This document shows, in pieces, positions 26,655 through 35,981 of a DNA stretch of 64,000 nucleotides. This stretch comes from Microcystis panniformis FACHB-1757 (GTDB lineage Bacteria > Cyanobacteriota > Cyanobacteriia > Cyanobacteriales > Microcystaceae), in contig NZ_CP011339.1 of NCBI RefSeq assembly GCF_001264245.1, positions 2,852,001-2,916,000 of the forward strand. Reading direction: 5' to 3'. Made by a program: the position numbers and the translations under genes. The notes beneath the pieces are model-generated. The model was not told the DNA's origin, searched no databases, and was given only the letters and a program-made list of their open reading frames with translations. Within the stretch, counting starts at the first letter, position 1. Every line of letters starts with the position of its first letter.

Positions 26655-26978
26655 TTATTCGTCCTCATCCAGAAGTGGTGCATCAAGATCCAGATCAACC
26701 CCACAGACCAAGGATTGAACATGATTGACTAGGTTAGAACTAATTGCCTGTATATGTTGAGGGTTCTGTTCCATATCTTGTGCAAGAAAATTCAGAAATT
26801 TCCCAAGCACTGGATCACTTTCTTCTGCCCCGTCAGCCCGGGAAATCCATACTTTGCCGTCGGCCTGTATGTTGTAGCAGATTTTATCACGCTTATTCAA
26901 GCCAAGGGCTTTGCGAACAGAATCGGGAATTGTAGTCTGATAGCGATCGGTAAGAGTGGATTCTGGGCATGGGGCCAT
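26655..26978 (-). CDS. PrlF/AbrB-type antitoxin
   Basis: This protein of about 107 residues has an N-terminal SpoVT/AbrB swapped-hairpin domain: ESTLTDRYQTTIPDSVRKALGL, then DKICYNIQADGKVWISRA. A helical toxin-binding tail (DPVLGKFLNFLAQDMEQNP) follows. It matches PrlF (SohA), the antitoxin of YhaV. The toxin gene follows on the same strand but is only a remnant, so this is an orphan antitoxin that could still bind DNA. ATG 26978 or 26990 may be the start. Confidence 0.85.
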   Translation of the reverse strand: MAPCPESTLTDRYQTTIPDSVRKALGLNKRDKICYNIQADGKVWISRADGAEESDPVLGKFLNFLAQDMEQNPQHIQAISSNLVNHVQSLVCGVDLDLDAPLLDEDE

Positions 26979-27264
26979 CGTTGCAGCCATAGCGACCTCT
27001 AAGCCTGTCCATAAAAACTAGATCTTGACGGTAATGCAACTGCATTGTCTTGTCAAGTATGGAGTGACTAGATCTACAGCCTAACGGATCCGTTCACCTT
27101 AAATGTCGGCAGGATGCCCCCGTTACACCCATAAGGTTGTTGTAATAAACCTACACCTGTCAGCATCCCACACCCCATCTTCCCACTTCCCCCCGGTTGA
27201 GTTAGCGGGTTCGGCTTCGATCTGTCAGAATACAAGTATTGAAACAACCCTTTTAAGAGGCTTC

Positions 27265-28443
27265 ATGGTGGAAATTAAAGTCGTTCCCCCGAAACGCAAT
27301 TGGGTTCAGACGTGGTGGCAATCCCTGAATTCCCTATCTCGCTTACTGGTGATTGCTCTAGCTGCACCACTTATAGTTCTGAATGCCTGGGCATTATCGG
27401 CAATTTTTGGCTATTTTGAATCTTTATTTGTTATTTTACTGATAGCGGCCGTTCTATCTTTTCTCTTGGGTTATCCGGTGACTTGGTTGGAACGTCAGGG
27501 ATTAAAACGGGGTTTAGCTGCGATTGTGGTTTCCCTGATCACGATTTTAATTTTTGTGGCCGTGGGAATCACCCTAGTTCCCTTAGTCTTCACCCAAGCA
27601 CAGCAATTTGTCAACAGATTGCCAGAATGGTTAGACTCAGGACAGCGCCAACTGATGCAACTAGATACCAAAATCGACACGATGAATCTACCGATTCCGA
27701 TCAGTTTCGATGGTGTTATCGCTCAGTTTAACAGTCGTTTAGGGGCAGAATTGCAAATTTTAGCGGGAAGAAGCGTTAATTTAGCCCTTAATCTCACCGT
27801 TTTTACCGTGGTGCGAGTGCTTGATGTGCTGCTAACCATTATCCTCACCTTTTATCTACTTCTCCACAGTCCCGATATCTGGAGGAGTATTATCCAATGG
27901 TTGCCCAAACCCGTCCAACAACCCTTTTCCCTAACCCTACGCTTAAGTTTTCAGAATTACTTTGTCGGCCAGGTGATTTGTGCCACCTGCATGGCCCTGG
28001 GATTAGTCACGGCATTTTTATCGATTAAAGTCCCTTTTGGTCTTCTATTCGGCCTCTTGATTGGCACCATGGCCTTAATCCCTTTTGGGGGAACTGTAGG
28101 CATTGTCACGGTGACAGCTTTACTAGCTTTGCGCGATATTGGTTTAGCTCTGCAAGTTTTAGCCGTAGCTGTAGTGGTGCAGCAAATTGTCGAAAACGGC
28201 ATTGCTCCCCGGATTTTGGGCAGTGTCACCGGGTTAAATCCCTTTTGGGTGTTGGTCTCGGTCTTGACGGGGGCGCGAGTGGGCGGTTTACTAGGGGTGA
28301 TTATCGCGGTTCCCATGGCAGTAATGATCAAGGAAGCTTTGGAGGTTATCCGTCAAGTGACACCGGAGGAGACAAAATACGGGATAATTAAACCCTCTCT
28401 CCCCCTAGAATCGGAATCCTCTAGCGAGGTGGTTTCTCGCTGA
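27265..28443 (+). CDS. AI-2E family transporter (PF01594-type permease)
   Basis: This inner-membrane protein of about 392 residues has roughly eight membrane spans: two N-terminal spans (LLVIALAAPLIVLNAWALSAIF; SLFVILLIAAVLSFLLGY), a periplasmic or soluble insert (about 105-160), and five C-terminal spans. The C-terminal family motif PRILGSVTGLNPFWVLVSVLTGARVGGLLGVIIAVP is complete. ATG 27265 is preferred because upstream in-frame sequence (from 27103) is repeat-like. Members export diverse solutes or signals, and some are Na+/H+ antiporters; the substrate is unknown here. Confidence 0.9.
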   Translation: MVEIKVVPPKRNWVQTWWQSLNSLSRLLVIALAAPLIVLNAWALSAIFGYFESLFVILLIAAVLSFLLGYPVTWLERQGLKRGLAAIVVSLITILIFVAVGITLVPLVFTQAQQFVNRLPEWLDSGQRQLMQLDTKIDTMNLPIPISFDGVIAQFNSRLGAELQILAGRSVNLALNLTVFTVVRVLDVLLTIILTFYLLLHSPDIWRSIIQWLPKPVQQPFSLTLRLSFQNYFVGQVICATCMALGLVTAFLSIKVPFGLLFGLLIGTMALIPFGGTVGIVTVTALLALRDIGLALQVLAVAVVVQQIVENGIAPRILGSVTGLNPFWVLVSVLTGARVGGLLGVIIAVPMAVMIKEALEVIRQVTPEETKYGIIKPSLPLESESSSEVVSR

Positions 28444-29180
28444 AAAATGACTGACGGTATGATCTGAGGTGATCGGCATTTTTCTTGCAGGTTCTTGGTT
28501 TTTCTCCCTCGATCGAGTTATGATGTAAATATTGGTAGATTGACCCCACTTGCCCTGATTGCTGTCCATGACAAGCAAGGACAAATCAAGGCTTGAGGAT
28601 GCCTTGCTGGTCTCTGAGACCTAGCTTATCGGGAGATTAGCTGACCAATTGTCTCCAAACTCGGATAATTTCTAAGAAAAGGTGATTGTCTATCCCGATA
28701 AATCAGCAAAAAATCGATATTTTGGTTAAATAGGCTACATTAACAGCCAGGTTTCTATCGTAAGCTCAAAGTTAAGACATAAAGTCAATATCACCCTCCG
28801 ATTGCAATGAAAAAATGTTTGGATCGCTTAGTATTTAAGCCTTTCAGACATTTTTTTTGTAGATTGATTAGGAAACAACTTGATTTCGGGATCAGACAAG
28901 GAAGCTGTGCTTGCACCCACAGTATGACATGGACAAACACCAACAGACCATGATCTGGAGAGATCGTCAAGAAAAGTATCAGAGTGAACTCTTGGAAAAG
29001 AATTGGTAAAATATAATTAGTAGGGAGAGTATTGCCGTTAATGTTTCGCTTTTTAACGGGACATTAACCAAGCCCAAAAGCAAAAAAACAGCAGTAATTT
29101 GCTAAAAGCTCAAGGCCGATAGCTGACTGCTCTATATATCTCTCGTATTCTTTACTTGTCGAGTTCAACACGACCCCTTT
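28444..29180. other. Long intergenic region, possibly with a structured RNA
   Basis: These 737 bases have no good gene. Two stem-capable stretches are CAAGGCTTGAGGATGCCTTG (28586-28605) and AAATGTTTGG...CAGACATTTTTTTTG (28814-28859). The second ends in a T-run and could be a terminator. A 26-codon frame at 28929-29009 (MDKHQQTMIW start) lacks a clear ribosome binding site. I cannot name an RNA family. Confidence 0.35.
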
Positions 29181-29375
29181 ATGGAATCAAGCAACCCGTC
29201 AGGGAAGACTTCCGAACCTCCTAGTCATAGGTGGGCCAATTTACTCGGAACCATGATCGCAATTCTGACCCTAACGTTACCCTTGTTAGCGATTGGATAT
29301 AACTCCACGCCTAACTATACCGAAGAACCCCTTACCGGTAACACATCCTACTCCCTAACGAGGCAAATGAGGTGA
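29181..29375 (+). CDS. Small single-span membrane protein, hypothetical
   Basis: This 64-residue ORF starts ATG at 29181. The N-terminus is Ser/Pro-rich and hydrophilic, with one strong membrane span at about 20-40 (LLGTMIAILTLTLPLLAIGY), then a short outside tail (NYTEEPLTGNTSYSLTRQMR). It ends 160 bp before ppa on the same strand. The clean span suggests a real protein, but I do not recognise the family and there is no strong Shine-Dalgarno. Confidence 0.5.
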   Translation: MESSNPSGKTSEPPSHRWANLLGTMIAILTLTLPLLAIGYNSTPNYTEEPLTGNTSYSLTRQMR

Positions 29376-29535
29376 CAGAATTGAGATAGACGATTGCCAA
29401 GGTAAAATTTTTTTCTTCGTCCCGATCCCCCTTATGGGTAGAATTTGGATCGGAGTCAATCAAAGTGTGTTTTAATTTTGCTTGCGCTTTTAGGTGACTC
29501 TAAAGGCGCTATTGTCTTGTATTTGGAGAAAGCTT

Positions 29536-30045
29536 GTGGATTTATCGCGCATTCCTGCCCAACCGAAACCCGGTTTAATTAATGTTTTAGTGGAAATTAC
29601 CGCCGGTAGTAAGAATAAATACGAGTTTGATAAGGATTTAAACGCCTTTGCGCTCGATCGCGTTCTCTATTCTTCGGTACAATATCCCTGTGATTATGGT
29701 TTTGTTCCCAATACCCTCGCCGATGACGGCGATCCTTTAGATGGTATGGTGATCATGGATCAGCCTACTTTCCCCGGCTGTGTGATTACGGCGCGTCCTA
29801 TTGGTATGTTAGAAATGATCGATGGTGGTGATCGCGATGAAAAAATTCTCTGTGTTCCCGCTAAAGATCCCCGTTATGCAGAGGTAAAATCTCTTAAAGA
29901 TGTCTCTCCCCATCGCTTGGAAGAAATCGCCGAGTTTTTCAAAACCTATAAAAATCTAGAGAAAAAAGTCACAGAAATTCTCGGTTGGAAAGATGTGGAC
30001 GCAGTAAATGCTTTAGTTGAACAGTGTATTGCTGCTTATAAGTAA
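29536..30045 (+). CDS. ppa: Inorganic pyrophosphatase
   Basis: This family I soluble pyrophosphatase (169 residues) hydrolyses PPi to phosphate and drives biosynthetic reactions. Metal- and substrate-binding motifs are KYEFDKDLN, VQYPCDYGFVPNTLADDGDPLD (the DxDxxD signature) and CVPAKDPRY. GTG at 29536 is chosen because VDLSRIPAQPKPG is the cyanobacterial N-terminus and GGAGA lies 9 nt upstream; an in-frame GTG at 29494 would add 14 unrelated residues. The family's usual Tyr/Phe is Cys in YPCDYG. Confidence 0.96.
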   Translation: MDLSRIPAQPKPGLINVLVEITAGSKNKYEFDKDLNAFALDRVLYSSVQYPCDYGFVPNTLADDGDPLDGMVIMDQPTFPGCVITARPIGMLEMIDGGDRDEKILCVPAKDPRYAEVKSLKDVSPHRLEEIAEFFKTYKNLEKKVTEILGWKDVDAVNALVEQCIAAYK

Positions 30046-30072
30046 GGTTTGCGGCAAAAAGTTTGTTGCTGG

Positions 30073-30112
30073 AGTCAGTTATCAGTTATCAGTTATCAGT
30101 TATCAGTTATCA
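30073..30112. repeat. TATCAGTTATCAG short tandem repeat
   Basis: Several perfect AGTTATC heptamers lie between ppa and the IS630 element. They are the same unit as at 4845 and 59448. Confidence 0.85.
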
Positions 30113-30158
30113 GATGTGAGTTTTCAGTTCACTGATTACTGATTACTGTTTACTGATA

Positions 30159-31296
30159 TACTTTGCACGGCTACAACTTGCATTTTTTACTCAAGGACAA
30201 TAATATAGTTTAAGAGTCATAATTAGAAGCAAAGCACTCATTAAAAACATGATTAACCTAGAATTCACGGAAGAAGAAAAGAACTCACTGTATTATGAAA
30301 GATTTCATCATCCCCATCCCCGGGTTCAACTGAAGATGGAAGTTCTCTGGTTAAAAAGCCAAAAGATACCGCACCAAAAAATTTGTCAGTTAGCAGGAAT
30401 CTCGCCAAATACCTTATTAACCTATCTTCGAGATGAGCAAGAGGGCGGAATAGAAAAATTAAAAGAAATCAACTTCTATCGCCCTAAAAGTGAATTAGAG
30501 TCTCAAAAAGAAACCCTCAAAAAATACTTCGAGAAAAATCCACCAGCCACAATAAATGAAGCTGTATATAGAAGAGAAGAATTGACAGGAATAAAACGAA
30601 GTCCTACCCAAGTGAGAAAATTCTTAAAATCAATGGGAATGAAATGTTTAAAAATAGGTTCTCTTCCTTCTAAAGCTGACCCAGATGAACAAGAGGACTA
30701 CAAAGAAAAAAAGCTAGAACCCAGACTAAATGAGGCTAAAGAAGGAAAAAGGGCTGTTTTTTTTGTTGATGCCGCTCACTTCGTCATGGGAGCATTTCTC
30801 GGTTTTGTTTGGTGTTTTGAGAGACTTTTTGTTAAGTCACCGAGCGGGCGTAAACGCTTCAATGTTTTAGGAGCATTAAATGCAATAACTCATGAAGTTA
30901 TTCTGGTTACGAATGACAATTATATTACGGCAACTCAAGTCTGTGAACTCCGGTCAAAAATAGCTGCTTTAGGACTAATGATTCCCATCACTCTCGTATT
31001 AGATAATGCCCGCTATCAGAAATGTAAAATTGTTGAAGAATTGGCTCTTTCTTTGTCAATAGAGCTGCTCTATCTGCCGTCTTATTCACCTAATCTAAAT
31101 TTAATTGAAAGGCTGTGGAAATTGGTCAAAAAGAAATGTTTATATGGTAAATATTATGAGAACTTTTCTGACTTTTCTTCAGCTATTTATGAATGTCTGA
31201 ATGATGCCCATCTGAAACATAAAAAAGAACTGGATTCCTTGCTGACTCTACGATTTCAGAAGTTTAATAAATCTCAGATTATGAACGTCTAAAGTA
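30159..31296 (+). mobile_element. IS630-family insertion sequence, copy 1
   Basis: This 1138-bp element has ends TACTTTGCACG and (complement) TACTTTAGACG, flanked by TA duplications. It is nearly identical to 33650-34787 and 51343-52480. It inserted in the spacer between ppa and nanE. Confidence 0.93.
30249..31292 (+). CDS. IS630-family transposase
   Basis: This 347-residue protein has an N-terminal helix-turn-helix (IPHQKICQLAGISPNTLLTYL) and a second HTH (TINEAVYRREELTGIKRSPTQVRKFL). The DDE core has D in FVDAAHFVMG, D in LVLDNARYQK and E in NLNLIERLWKLVKK. The copy is intact and differs from copies 2 and 3 at a few residues (for example KIGSLP and VTNDNY). Confidence 0.95.
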   Translation: MINLEFTEEEKNSLYYERFHHPHPRVQLKMEVLWLKSQKIPHQKICQLAGISPNTLLTYLRDEQEGGIEKLKEINFYRPKSELESQKETLKKYFEKNPPATINEAVYRREELTGIKRSPTQVRKFLKSMGMKCLKIGSLPSKADPDEQEDYKEKKLEPRLNEAKEGKRAVFFVDAAHFVMGAFLGFVWCFERLFVKSPSGRKRFNVLGALNAITHEVILVTNDNYITATQVCELRSKIAALGLMIPITLVLDNARYQKCKIVEELALSLSIELLYLPSYSPNLNLIERLWKLVKKKCLYGKYYENFSDFSSAIYECLNDAHLKHKKELDSLLTLRFQKFNKSQIMNV

Positions 31297-31307
31297 TAAC
31301 TGAAAAG

Positions 31308-31402
31308 TTTCCCCACTTCCCCACTTCCCCATTTCCCCATTTCCCCACTTCCCCACTTCCCCACTTCCCCACCTCCCCACCTCCCCATTTCCCCACTTCC
31401 CT
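31308..31402. repeat. CCCCACTT low-complexity tandem repeat
   Basis: An 8-base-like unit CCCCACTT/CCCCATTT is repeated about 12 times directly before nanE. No structure other than strand asymmetry is seen. Confidence 0.85.
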
Positions 31403-31414
31403 ACACCCCAATTT

Positions 31415-32098
31415 ATGAGAATAGAAACCTTAAAATCGGGTTTAATCGTCTCCTGTCAAGCGCCAGTGGAGTCATCTCTGCACGATCCTATAATTATTGC
31501 TGCCATGGCTCATGCTTGCGTGGATAGGGGTGCTTGTGGGGTAAGAATTGATAGTCCCGCTCATCTGAAAGCCACCCGTCAACAATTGCCGGATATACCG
31601 ATAATTGGACTCTGGAAACGCAATTATCCCCATTGTTCGGTATATATTACTCCCAAATATCAAGATGCTCTCGCCATTGCCGATGCGGGGGCCGATATAA
31701 TTGCCTTGGATGCTACCCCAAGAAAGCGCCCCGATGATGAAAATTTAGCCACAATTATCGATCGTATTCATCGGGAAACTGGTAAATTAGTCATGGCAGA
31801 TATAGACTCGCTCGAAAGTGCTATTTATGCCGTGGCAGCCGGTGCTGATATTGTCGGTACAACTCTTTACGGTTACACAGAAGCCACTAAACAGCTGCAG
31901 CCGCCGAGTTTTTCTTTCCTAGAAGAATTAGTTAATAAGTTATCAGTTCCTATTATCTGTGAAGGAGGAATATCGACTCCAACAGAAGCCAAAAAAGCCC
32001 TAGAAGTTGGTGCATATTCGGTAGTTGTTGGCACGGCAATTACAGGGATCGATTTAAAAACTAGCACTTTTTTACAAGGAATTTTATCAAAAGATTAA
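31415..32098 (+). CDS. nanE: N-acetylmannosamine-6-phosphate 2-epimerase (NanE family)
   Basis: This is a 227-residue TIM-barrel enzyme interconverting ManNAc-6-P and GlcNAc-6-P. Motifs include LIVSCQAP, GVRIDSPAHL, IIGLWKR, ADIIALDATPRKRP, MADIDSLESA, GADIVGTTLYGYT and PIICEGGISTP. The length matches the family. No other sialic-acid genes are nearby, so in this organism it may serve amino-sugar recycling. Repeats and an IS element lie immediately upstream, so its promoter context may be recent. Confidence 0.93.
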   Translation: MRIETLKSGLIVSCQAPVESSLHDPIIIAAMAHACVDRGACGVRIDSPAHLKATRQQLPDIPIIGLWKRNYPHCSVYITPKYQDALAIADAGADIIALDATPRKRPDDENLATIIDRIHRETGKLVMADIDSLESAIYAVAAGADIVGTTLYGYTEATKQLQPPSFSFLEELVNKLSVPIICEGGISTPTEAKKALEVGAYSVVVGTAITGIDLKTSTFLQGILSKD

Positions 32099-32259
32099 TG
32101 GGAGGTAAAAAAACAAAAAGTTTAGCCGCACCTCCTAAAATACCGACAACCAAAGCGATTAAAATCCCCCGGTTTGTGAATTGAGGAGAGGCAATAGCCA
32201 AAAGGCAAAACGGAGAATAAATAATCAGTGGGCAAGTTCAGTCATAAAATCATCGAATT

Positions 32260-33348
32260 CTAACTGCGCCACCGTAAAATTTGTGCTTTAATGGGGTTGA
32301 CAAAATCCCGTTTTTCTGCTTGAGATTTTTCGTATTCTTGCTTGAGGCGATAATACCATTTGGCCTGGGTATCGGCATCATCAATTAACATCAAAGCTGG
32401 ATGATAACTAAGTCCTTCCTGTTGTTTAATCACCACATCGCGATCCTGTTTGAGGAATTGTCGAGTTAAATAACGCAAAAGAGGGGTTAAAAATGCCAAC
32501 CAAGGGATCGTATAGTATAAACTTTGATGGACTTCGCAGTGATTTTCATCGATGGGAGTAATTGCCGTAAAAGCACAGGCCAAATACCGATCACCTCGTA
32601 GTATTTCTGTACGCACCGAGGGCAATTCAAAAACAATTTCAATCGATACCTTATTGCCCAAAATTTTATAGGGTTTCGCACTTACAGGCATATCATAGGG
32701 AGCAAGACGAAAACCGAGGGGAACAGGTTCGTATTGTTTTTCCTTGACCCGAAATTTGCGCGGACCGCTGCGCCACCACCAAGAAGTATGAACGTAGGGA
32801 CCGTGGGCCGGATCCATCAATCCCACCACTGCATGGTCAATATTGCAGTCAAAAGTGATAGTTTCGGCTATTTTGGGGGTAAGTTTGCCAAAATCGGCAA
32901 TAGTCGGCACAGGAGGCAGATTTTCTTGATTAATTTCTCTTTTTGAGTCTGCCGGAATAAACACCCAGATATGACCTTGTATTTCACGACAGGGATAACT
33001 GGTGACACAAATTCTGCTAATATCAAGGCGATCGTGTTCGGTTAATGAGGGAATCTCAGAACAAACGCCATCGCTAGTATTAAATTTCCAGCCATGATAG
33101 CAACAGTACACCCCATCCCCTTCAATCCAACCATGGTGCAGCGGAATGCCACGATGGGGGCAAATATCCCGCAATGCGAACACTTCTCCATCCTCTCTCC
33201 TACCGACAACAATCGGTTCACCTAGCATTTTTTTGGCCATTAGCTGACCGGGTTTAAGTTTATTTGCCGGTGTGGCCACATACCAAAAGTCGCGCAGTAA
33301 GCTAGTCATAGGATTTGTCTGGAGAGCTTCGATCGTTGATCCTATCAT
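32260..33348 (-). CDS. Rieske-type aromatic ring-hydroxylating oxygenase, alpha subunit-like
   Basis: This is an oxygenase of about 362 residues. The Rieske [2Fe-2S] site is CPHRGIPLHHG with CCYHGWKF (C-x-H...C-x2-H). The mononuclear iron region is NIDHAVVGLMDPAHGPYVH. The C-terminal domain resembles PaO/choline-monooxygenase-like proteins acting on large substrates. Start M16 (33348) or M29 (33309) is preferred, because the upstream frame to 33393 runs into the tnpB element's end. The substrate is unknown. The gene lies next to the IS200/IS605-type element. Confidence 0.85.
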   Translation of the reverse strand: MIGSTIEALQTNPMTSLLRDFWYVATPANKLKPGQLMAKKMLGEPIVVGRREDGEVFALRDICPHRGIPLHHGWIEGDGVYCCYHGWKFNTSDGVCSEIPSLTEHDRLDISRICVTSYPCREIQGHIWVFIPADSKREINQENLPPVPTIADFGKLTPKIAETITFDCNIDHAVVGLMDPAHGPYVHTSWWWRSGPRKFRVKEKQYEPVPLGFRLAPYDMPVSAKPYKILGNKVSIEIVFELPSVRTEILRGDRYLACAFTAITPIDENHCEVHQSLYYTIPWLAFLTPLLRYLTRQFLKQDRDVVIKQQEGLSYHPALMLIDDADTQAKWYYRLKQEYEKSQAEKRDFVNPIKAQILRWRS

Positions 33349-33649
33349 TAGAATTGACATCCTCGCCGCCGTAAAACGGACGGCGATTCCCAAACCTCAC
33401 GATTTAGGTTTCTGCTTCTTTCCCTTGCGGGGTTCCGCACCTGCCAGAACAGATTTACTCTGTTCTGGTCTTATGGTCGCTCTACAGACTGACACCGCAA
33501 GCCCTGCGGCCAAAATATTTTTACTCGCGTTAATATCTCGGTCATGGTGAGTCCCACAGTCTGGACAATCCCACTCTCGAATATTTAACGGCATTTTTTC
33601 AGCAATATACCCGCAATTACTACATCTTTTAGAGCTAGGGAACCATCTA

Positions 33650-34787
33650 TACTTTGCACGGCTACAACTTGCATTTTTTACTCAAGGACAATAATATAGT
33701 TTAAGAGTCATAATTAGAAGCAAAGCACTCATTAAAAACATGATTAACCTAGAATTCACGGAAGAAGAAAAGAACTCACTGTATTATGAAAGATTTCATC
33801 ATCCCCATCCCCGGGTTCAACTGAAGATGGAAGTTCTCTGGTTAAAAAGCCAAAAGATACCGCACCAAAAAATTTGTCAGTTAGCAGGAATCTCGCCAAA
33901 TACCTTATTAACCTATCTTCGAGATGAGCAAGAGGGCGGAATAGAAAAATTAAAAGAAATCAACTTCTATCGCCATAAAAGTGAATTAGAGTCTCAAAAA
34001 GAAACCCTCAAAAAATACTTCGAGAAAAATCCACCAGCCACAATAAATGAAGCTGTATATAGAAGAGAAGAATTGACAGGAATAAAACGAAGTCCTACCC
34101 AAGTGAGAAAATTTTTAAAATCAATGGGAATGAAATGTTTAAAAGTAGGTTCTCTTCCTTCTAAAGCTGACCCAGATGAACAAGAGGACTACAAAGAAAA
34201 AAAGCTAGAACCCAGACTAAATGAGGCAAAAGAAGGAAAAAGGGCTGTTTTTTTTGTTGATGCCGCTCACTTCGTCATGGGAGCATTTCTCGGTTTTGTT
34301 TGGTGTTTTGAGAGACTTTTTGTTAAGTCACCGAGCGGGCGTAAACGCTTCAATGTTTTAGGAGCATTAAATGCAATAACTCATGAAGTTATTCTGGTAA
34401 CATATGAAACTTATATTACGGCAACTCAAGTCTGTGAACTCCGGTCAAAAATAGCTGCTTTAGGACTAATGATTCCCATCACTCTAGTCTTAGATAATGC
34501 CCGCTATCAAAAATGTAAAATTGTTGAAGAATTGGCTCTTTCTTTGTCAATAGAGCTGCTCTATCTGCCGTCTTATTCACCTAATCTAAATTTAATTGAA
34601 AGGCTGTGGAAATTGGTCAAAAAGAAATGTTTATATGGTAAATATTATGAGAACTTTTCTGACTTTTCTTCAGCTATTTATGAATGTCTGAATGATGCCC
34701 ATCTGAAACATAAAAAAGAACTGGATTCCTTGCTGACTCTACGATTTCAGAAGTTTAATAAATCTCAGATTATGAACGTCTAAAGTA
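33650..34787 (+). mobile_element. IS630-family insertion sequence, copy 2
   Basis: This 1138-bp element has TA duplications at 33648-33649 and 34788-34789. It is inserted in tnpB, in the opposite orientation to it. Confidence 0.95.
33740..34783 (+). CDS. IS630-family transposase
   Basis: This 347-residue intact transposase has the same HTH and DDE residues as copy 1 (FVDAAHF, LDNARY, LIERLWK). It differs at a few residues (HKSELE for PKSELE; KVGSLP; VTYETY), so the copies are not an immediate duplication. Confidence 0.95.
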   Translation: MINLEFTEEEKNSLYYERFHHPHPRVQLKMEVLWLKSQKIPHQKICQLAGISPNTLLTYLRDEQEGGIEKLKEINFYRHKSELESQKETLKKYFEKNPPATINEAVYRREELTGIKRSPTQVRKFLKSMGMKCLKVGSLPSKADPDEQEDYKEKKLEPRLNEAKEGKRAVFFVDAAHFVMGAFLGFVWCFERLFVKSPSGRKRFNVLGALNAITHEVILVTYETYITATQVCELRSKIAALGLMIPITLVLDNARYQKCKIVEELALSLSIELLYLPSYSPNLNLIERLWKLVKKKCLYGKYYENFSDFSSAIYECLNDAHLKHKKELDSLLTLRFQKFNKSQIMNV

Positions 34788-35700
34788 TATCTATTTCGAC
34801 GTAATTTCTGCCGTACCAACGGCATTTATAGGCTAATTGTCGTGTTATTTCACCCCAGCTTACATCAGATATTGCCTGAGATAATTTCGGGTTTTTGACC
34901 AGATTCTTGACGGCTAAATTCTCAACCACAATCGTTTGGTTTTCCCGAACTAATTGAGTGGTTAGCTTATGTAAATGGTCTTTTCTGCTATCGGTGATTC
35001 GAGCGTGAATTCTGGCTACTTTGATTTTTGCCTTTTCTCGATTCTTTGAGTCTTTCTGTTTTCTAGACAGATTTTTTTGCGCCTTTCGCAGTCTCCGATA
35101 ATGCTTTTTAAAATGCTTAGGATTAGATACTTTGTCACCATCGCTAGTAATCAGAAGGCTACTAATTCCTAAGTCAATTCCGATGGCTTTATCTGTTACT
35201 GGTAGAGGCTTAATCGTTGGGTCATCAAATCTAATTGAGATATGCCAACGTCCAGAAGGATGTAATCTGACTGTTACTGTGCTTGGTTCACAGCTTTCTG
35301 GGATTTGTCTTGACCATCGAATAGGTAAAGGTTCTGTGCATTTAGCTAAATAGATTTGTTTGTCTTTAAATTTAAAGGCTGATTTGGTAAATTCGGCACT
35401 TCCTCCTTGATGTTTTTTCTTAAAGTTAGGATACTTAGTACGACCAGCAAAGAAATTAGTAAAAGCTGTTTGTAAATGTCTTAACCCTTGTTGTAAAGGT
35501 ACACAGCTTACTTCATTGAGAAAGTTTAATTCTTCTTGCTTTTTCCAATCGGTTAGCATTGAAGAAGTTTGAGCGTAGCCTACTCTTTCTTGTCTTTCAT
35601 ACCAAGCTTGTGTTCGTTCGTGGAGAGCTTTATTGTAAACTAATCTTACACAGCCCAATGTGCGCCGCAATAGCGACTCTTGTTCGGGTGTGGGGTAAAA

Positions 35701-35832
35701 GGCTCTTCTGGTTTCTGTGTGGAAACGAGGTCTATACTGATAGAATATCCGCAAAATAGCCCTAAAAGTCTTGCCCAATAAGCATTTCACGACTCCATAA
35801 GCAAAAATTATCACACAAAGTCGAGAAGAGCC
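35701..35832 (+). mobile_element. ISL3-type MITE, copy B
   Basis: This 132-bp element of the same family as 8598-8730 is flanked by GGTAAAA at 35694-35700 and 35833-35839. It is inserted near the 5' end of tnpB. Confidence 0.92.
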
Positions 35833-35981
35833 GGTAAAATCGAAACGAGTAGGCTTTTTCCATACCTCACGTTTTAGCATATATTTCGTAAACGATGCTC
35901 ATATTTAACAGTAAAGCCGTCGTAGAACGACGGGGTTTCAGACCCAAATTTTCGATGAGCAGGACTAGGGCAGATAATTTA

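Larger units (their letters stand above)
33397..35863 (-). pseudogene. tnpB: TnpB (RNA-guided nuclease family) broken by IS630 copy 2 and a MITE
   Basis: TnpB is a Cas12-ancestor RuvC nuclease guided by an RNA from the element's end. The original start is ATG 35863 (MEKAYSFRFYPTPEQE). A MITE (35701-35832) with GGTAAAA duplication splits codon 8-9, and IS630 (33650-34787) splits it again near VEID/RWFPSS. Removing both plus one duplicate each leaves 1188 bases, 395 residues, the normal TnpB size. The parts keep IGIDLGISSLL (RuvC Asp), VVENLAVKNL (Glu), the Zn ribbon SNCG and CPDCG, and HDRDINAS. It is now inactive. The long frame to 35880 is a MITE artefact. Confidence 0.9.
33355..35944 (-). 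mobile_element. IS200/IS605-type (tnpB-only) element with nested insertions
   Basis: Hairpin-bearing ends are recognisable: CGCCGCCGTAAAACGGACGGCG near 33364-33386 on one side, and CCGTCGTAGAACGACGG (35915-35931) on the other, followed by GGTTTCAGACCC. Only tnpB is carried (IS1341-like). Exact ends are approximate. An IS630 and a MITE are inserted within it. No tnpA is present, so it could move only in trans. Confidence 0.75.

Noticed and set aside
27103..27264. Longer start for the AI-2E transporter
   Set aside because: The added residues are derived from low-complexity repeat sequence and do not fit the family; ATG 27265 begins the normal protein.
28929..29009. 26-codon frame MDKHQQTMIWRDRQEK
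   Set aside because: No ribosome binding site or neighbour evidence; kept only as a note in the intergenic entry.
32100..32259. Minus-strand reading ASPQFTNRGILIALVVGILGG resembling a membrane-protein end
   Set aside because: Too short, no start, probably a relic of a permease; noted but not called.
34780..35880. Single long frame read through tnpB from 35880
   Set aside because: The start and about 45 codons come from the MITE and its flank; the true start is 35863 and the gene is broken.
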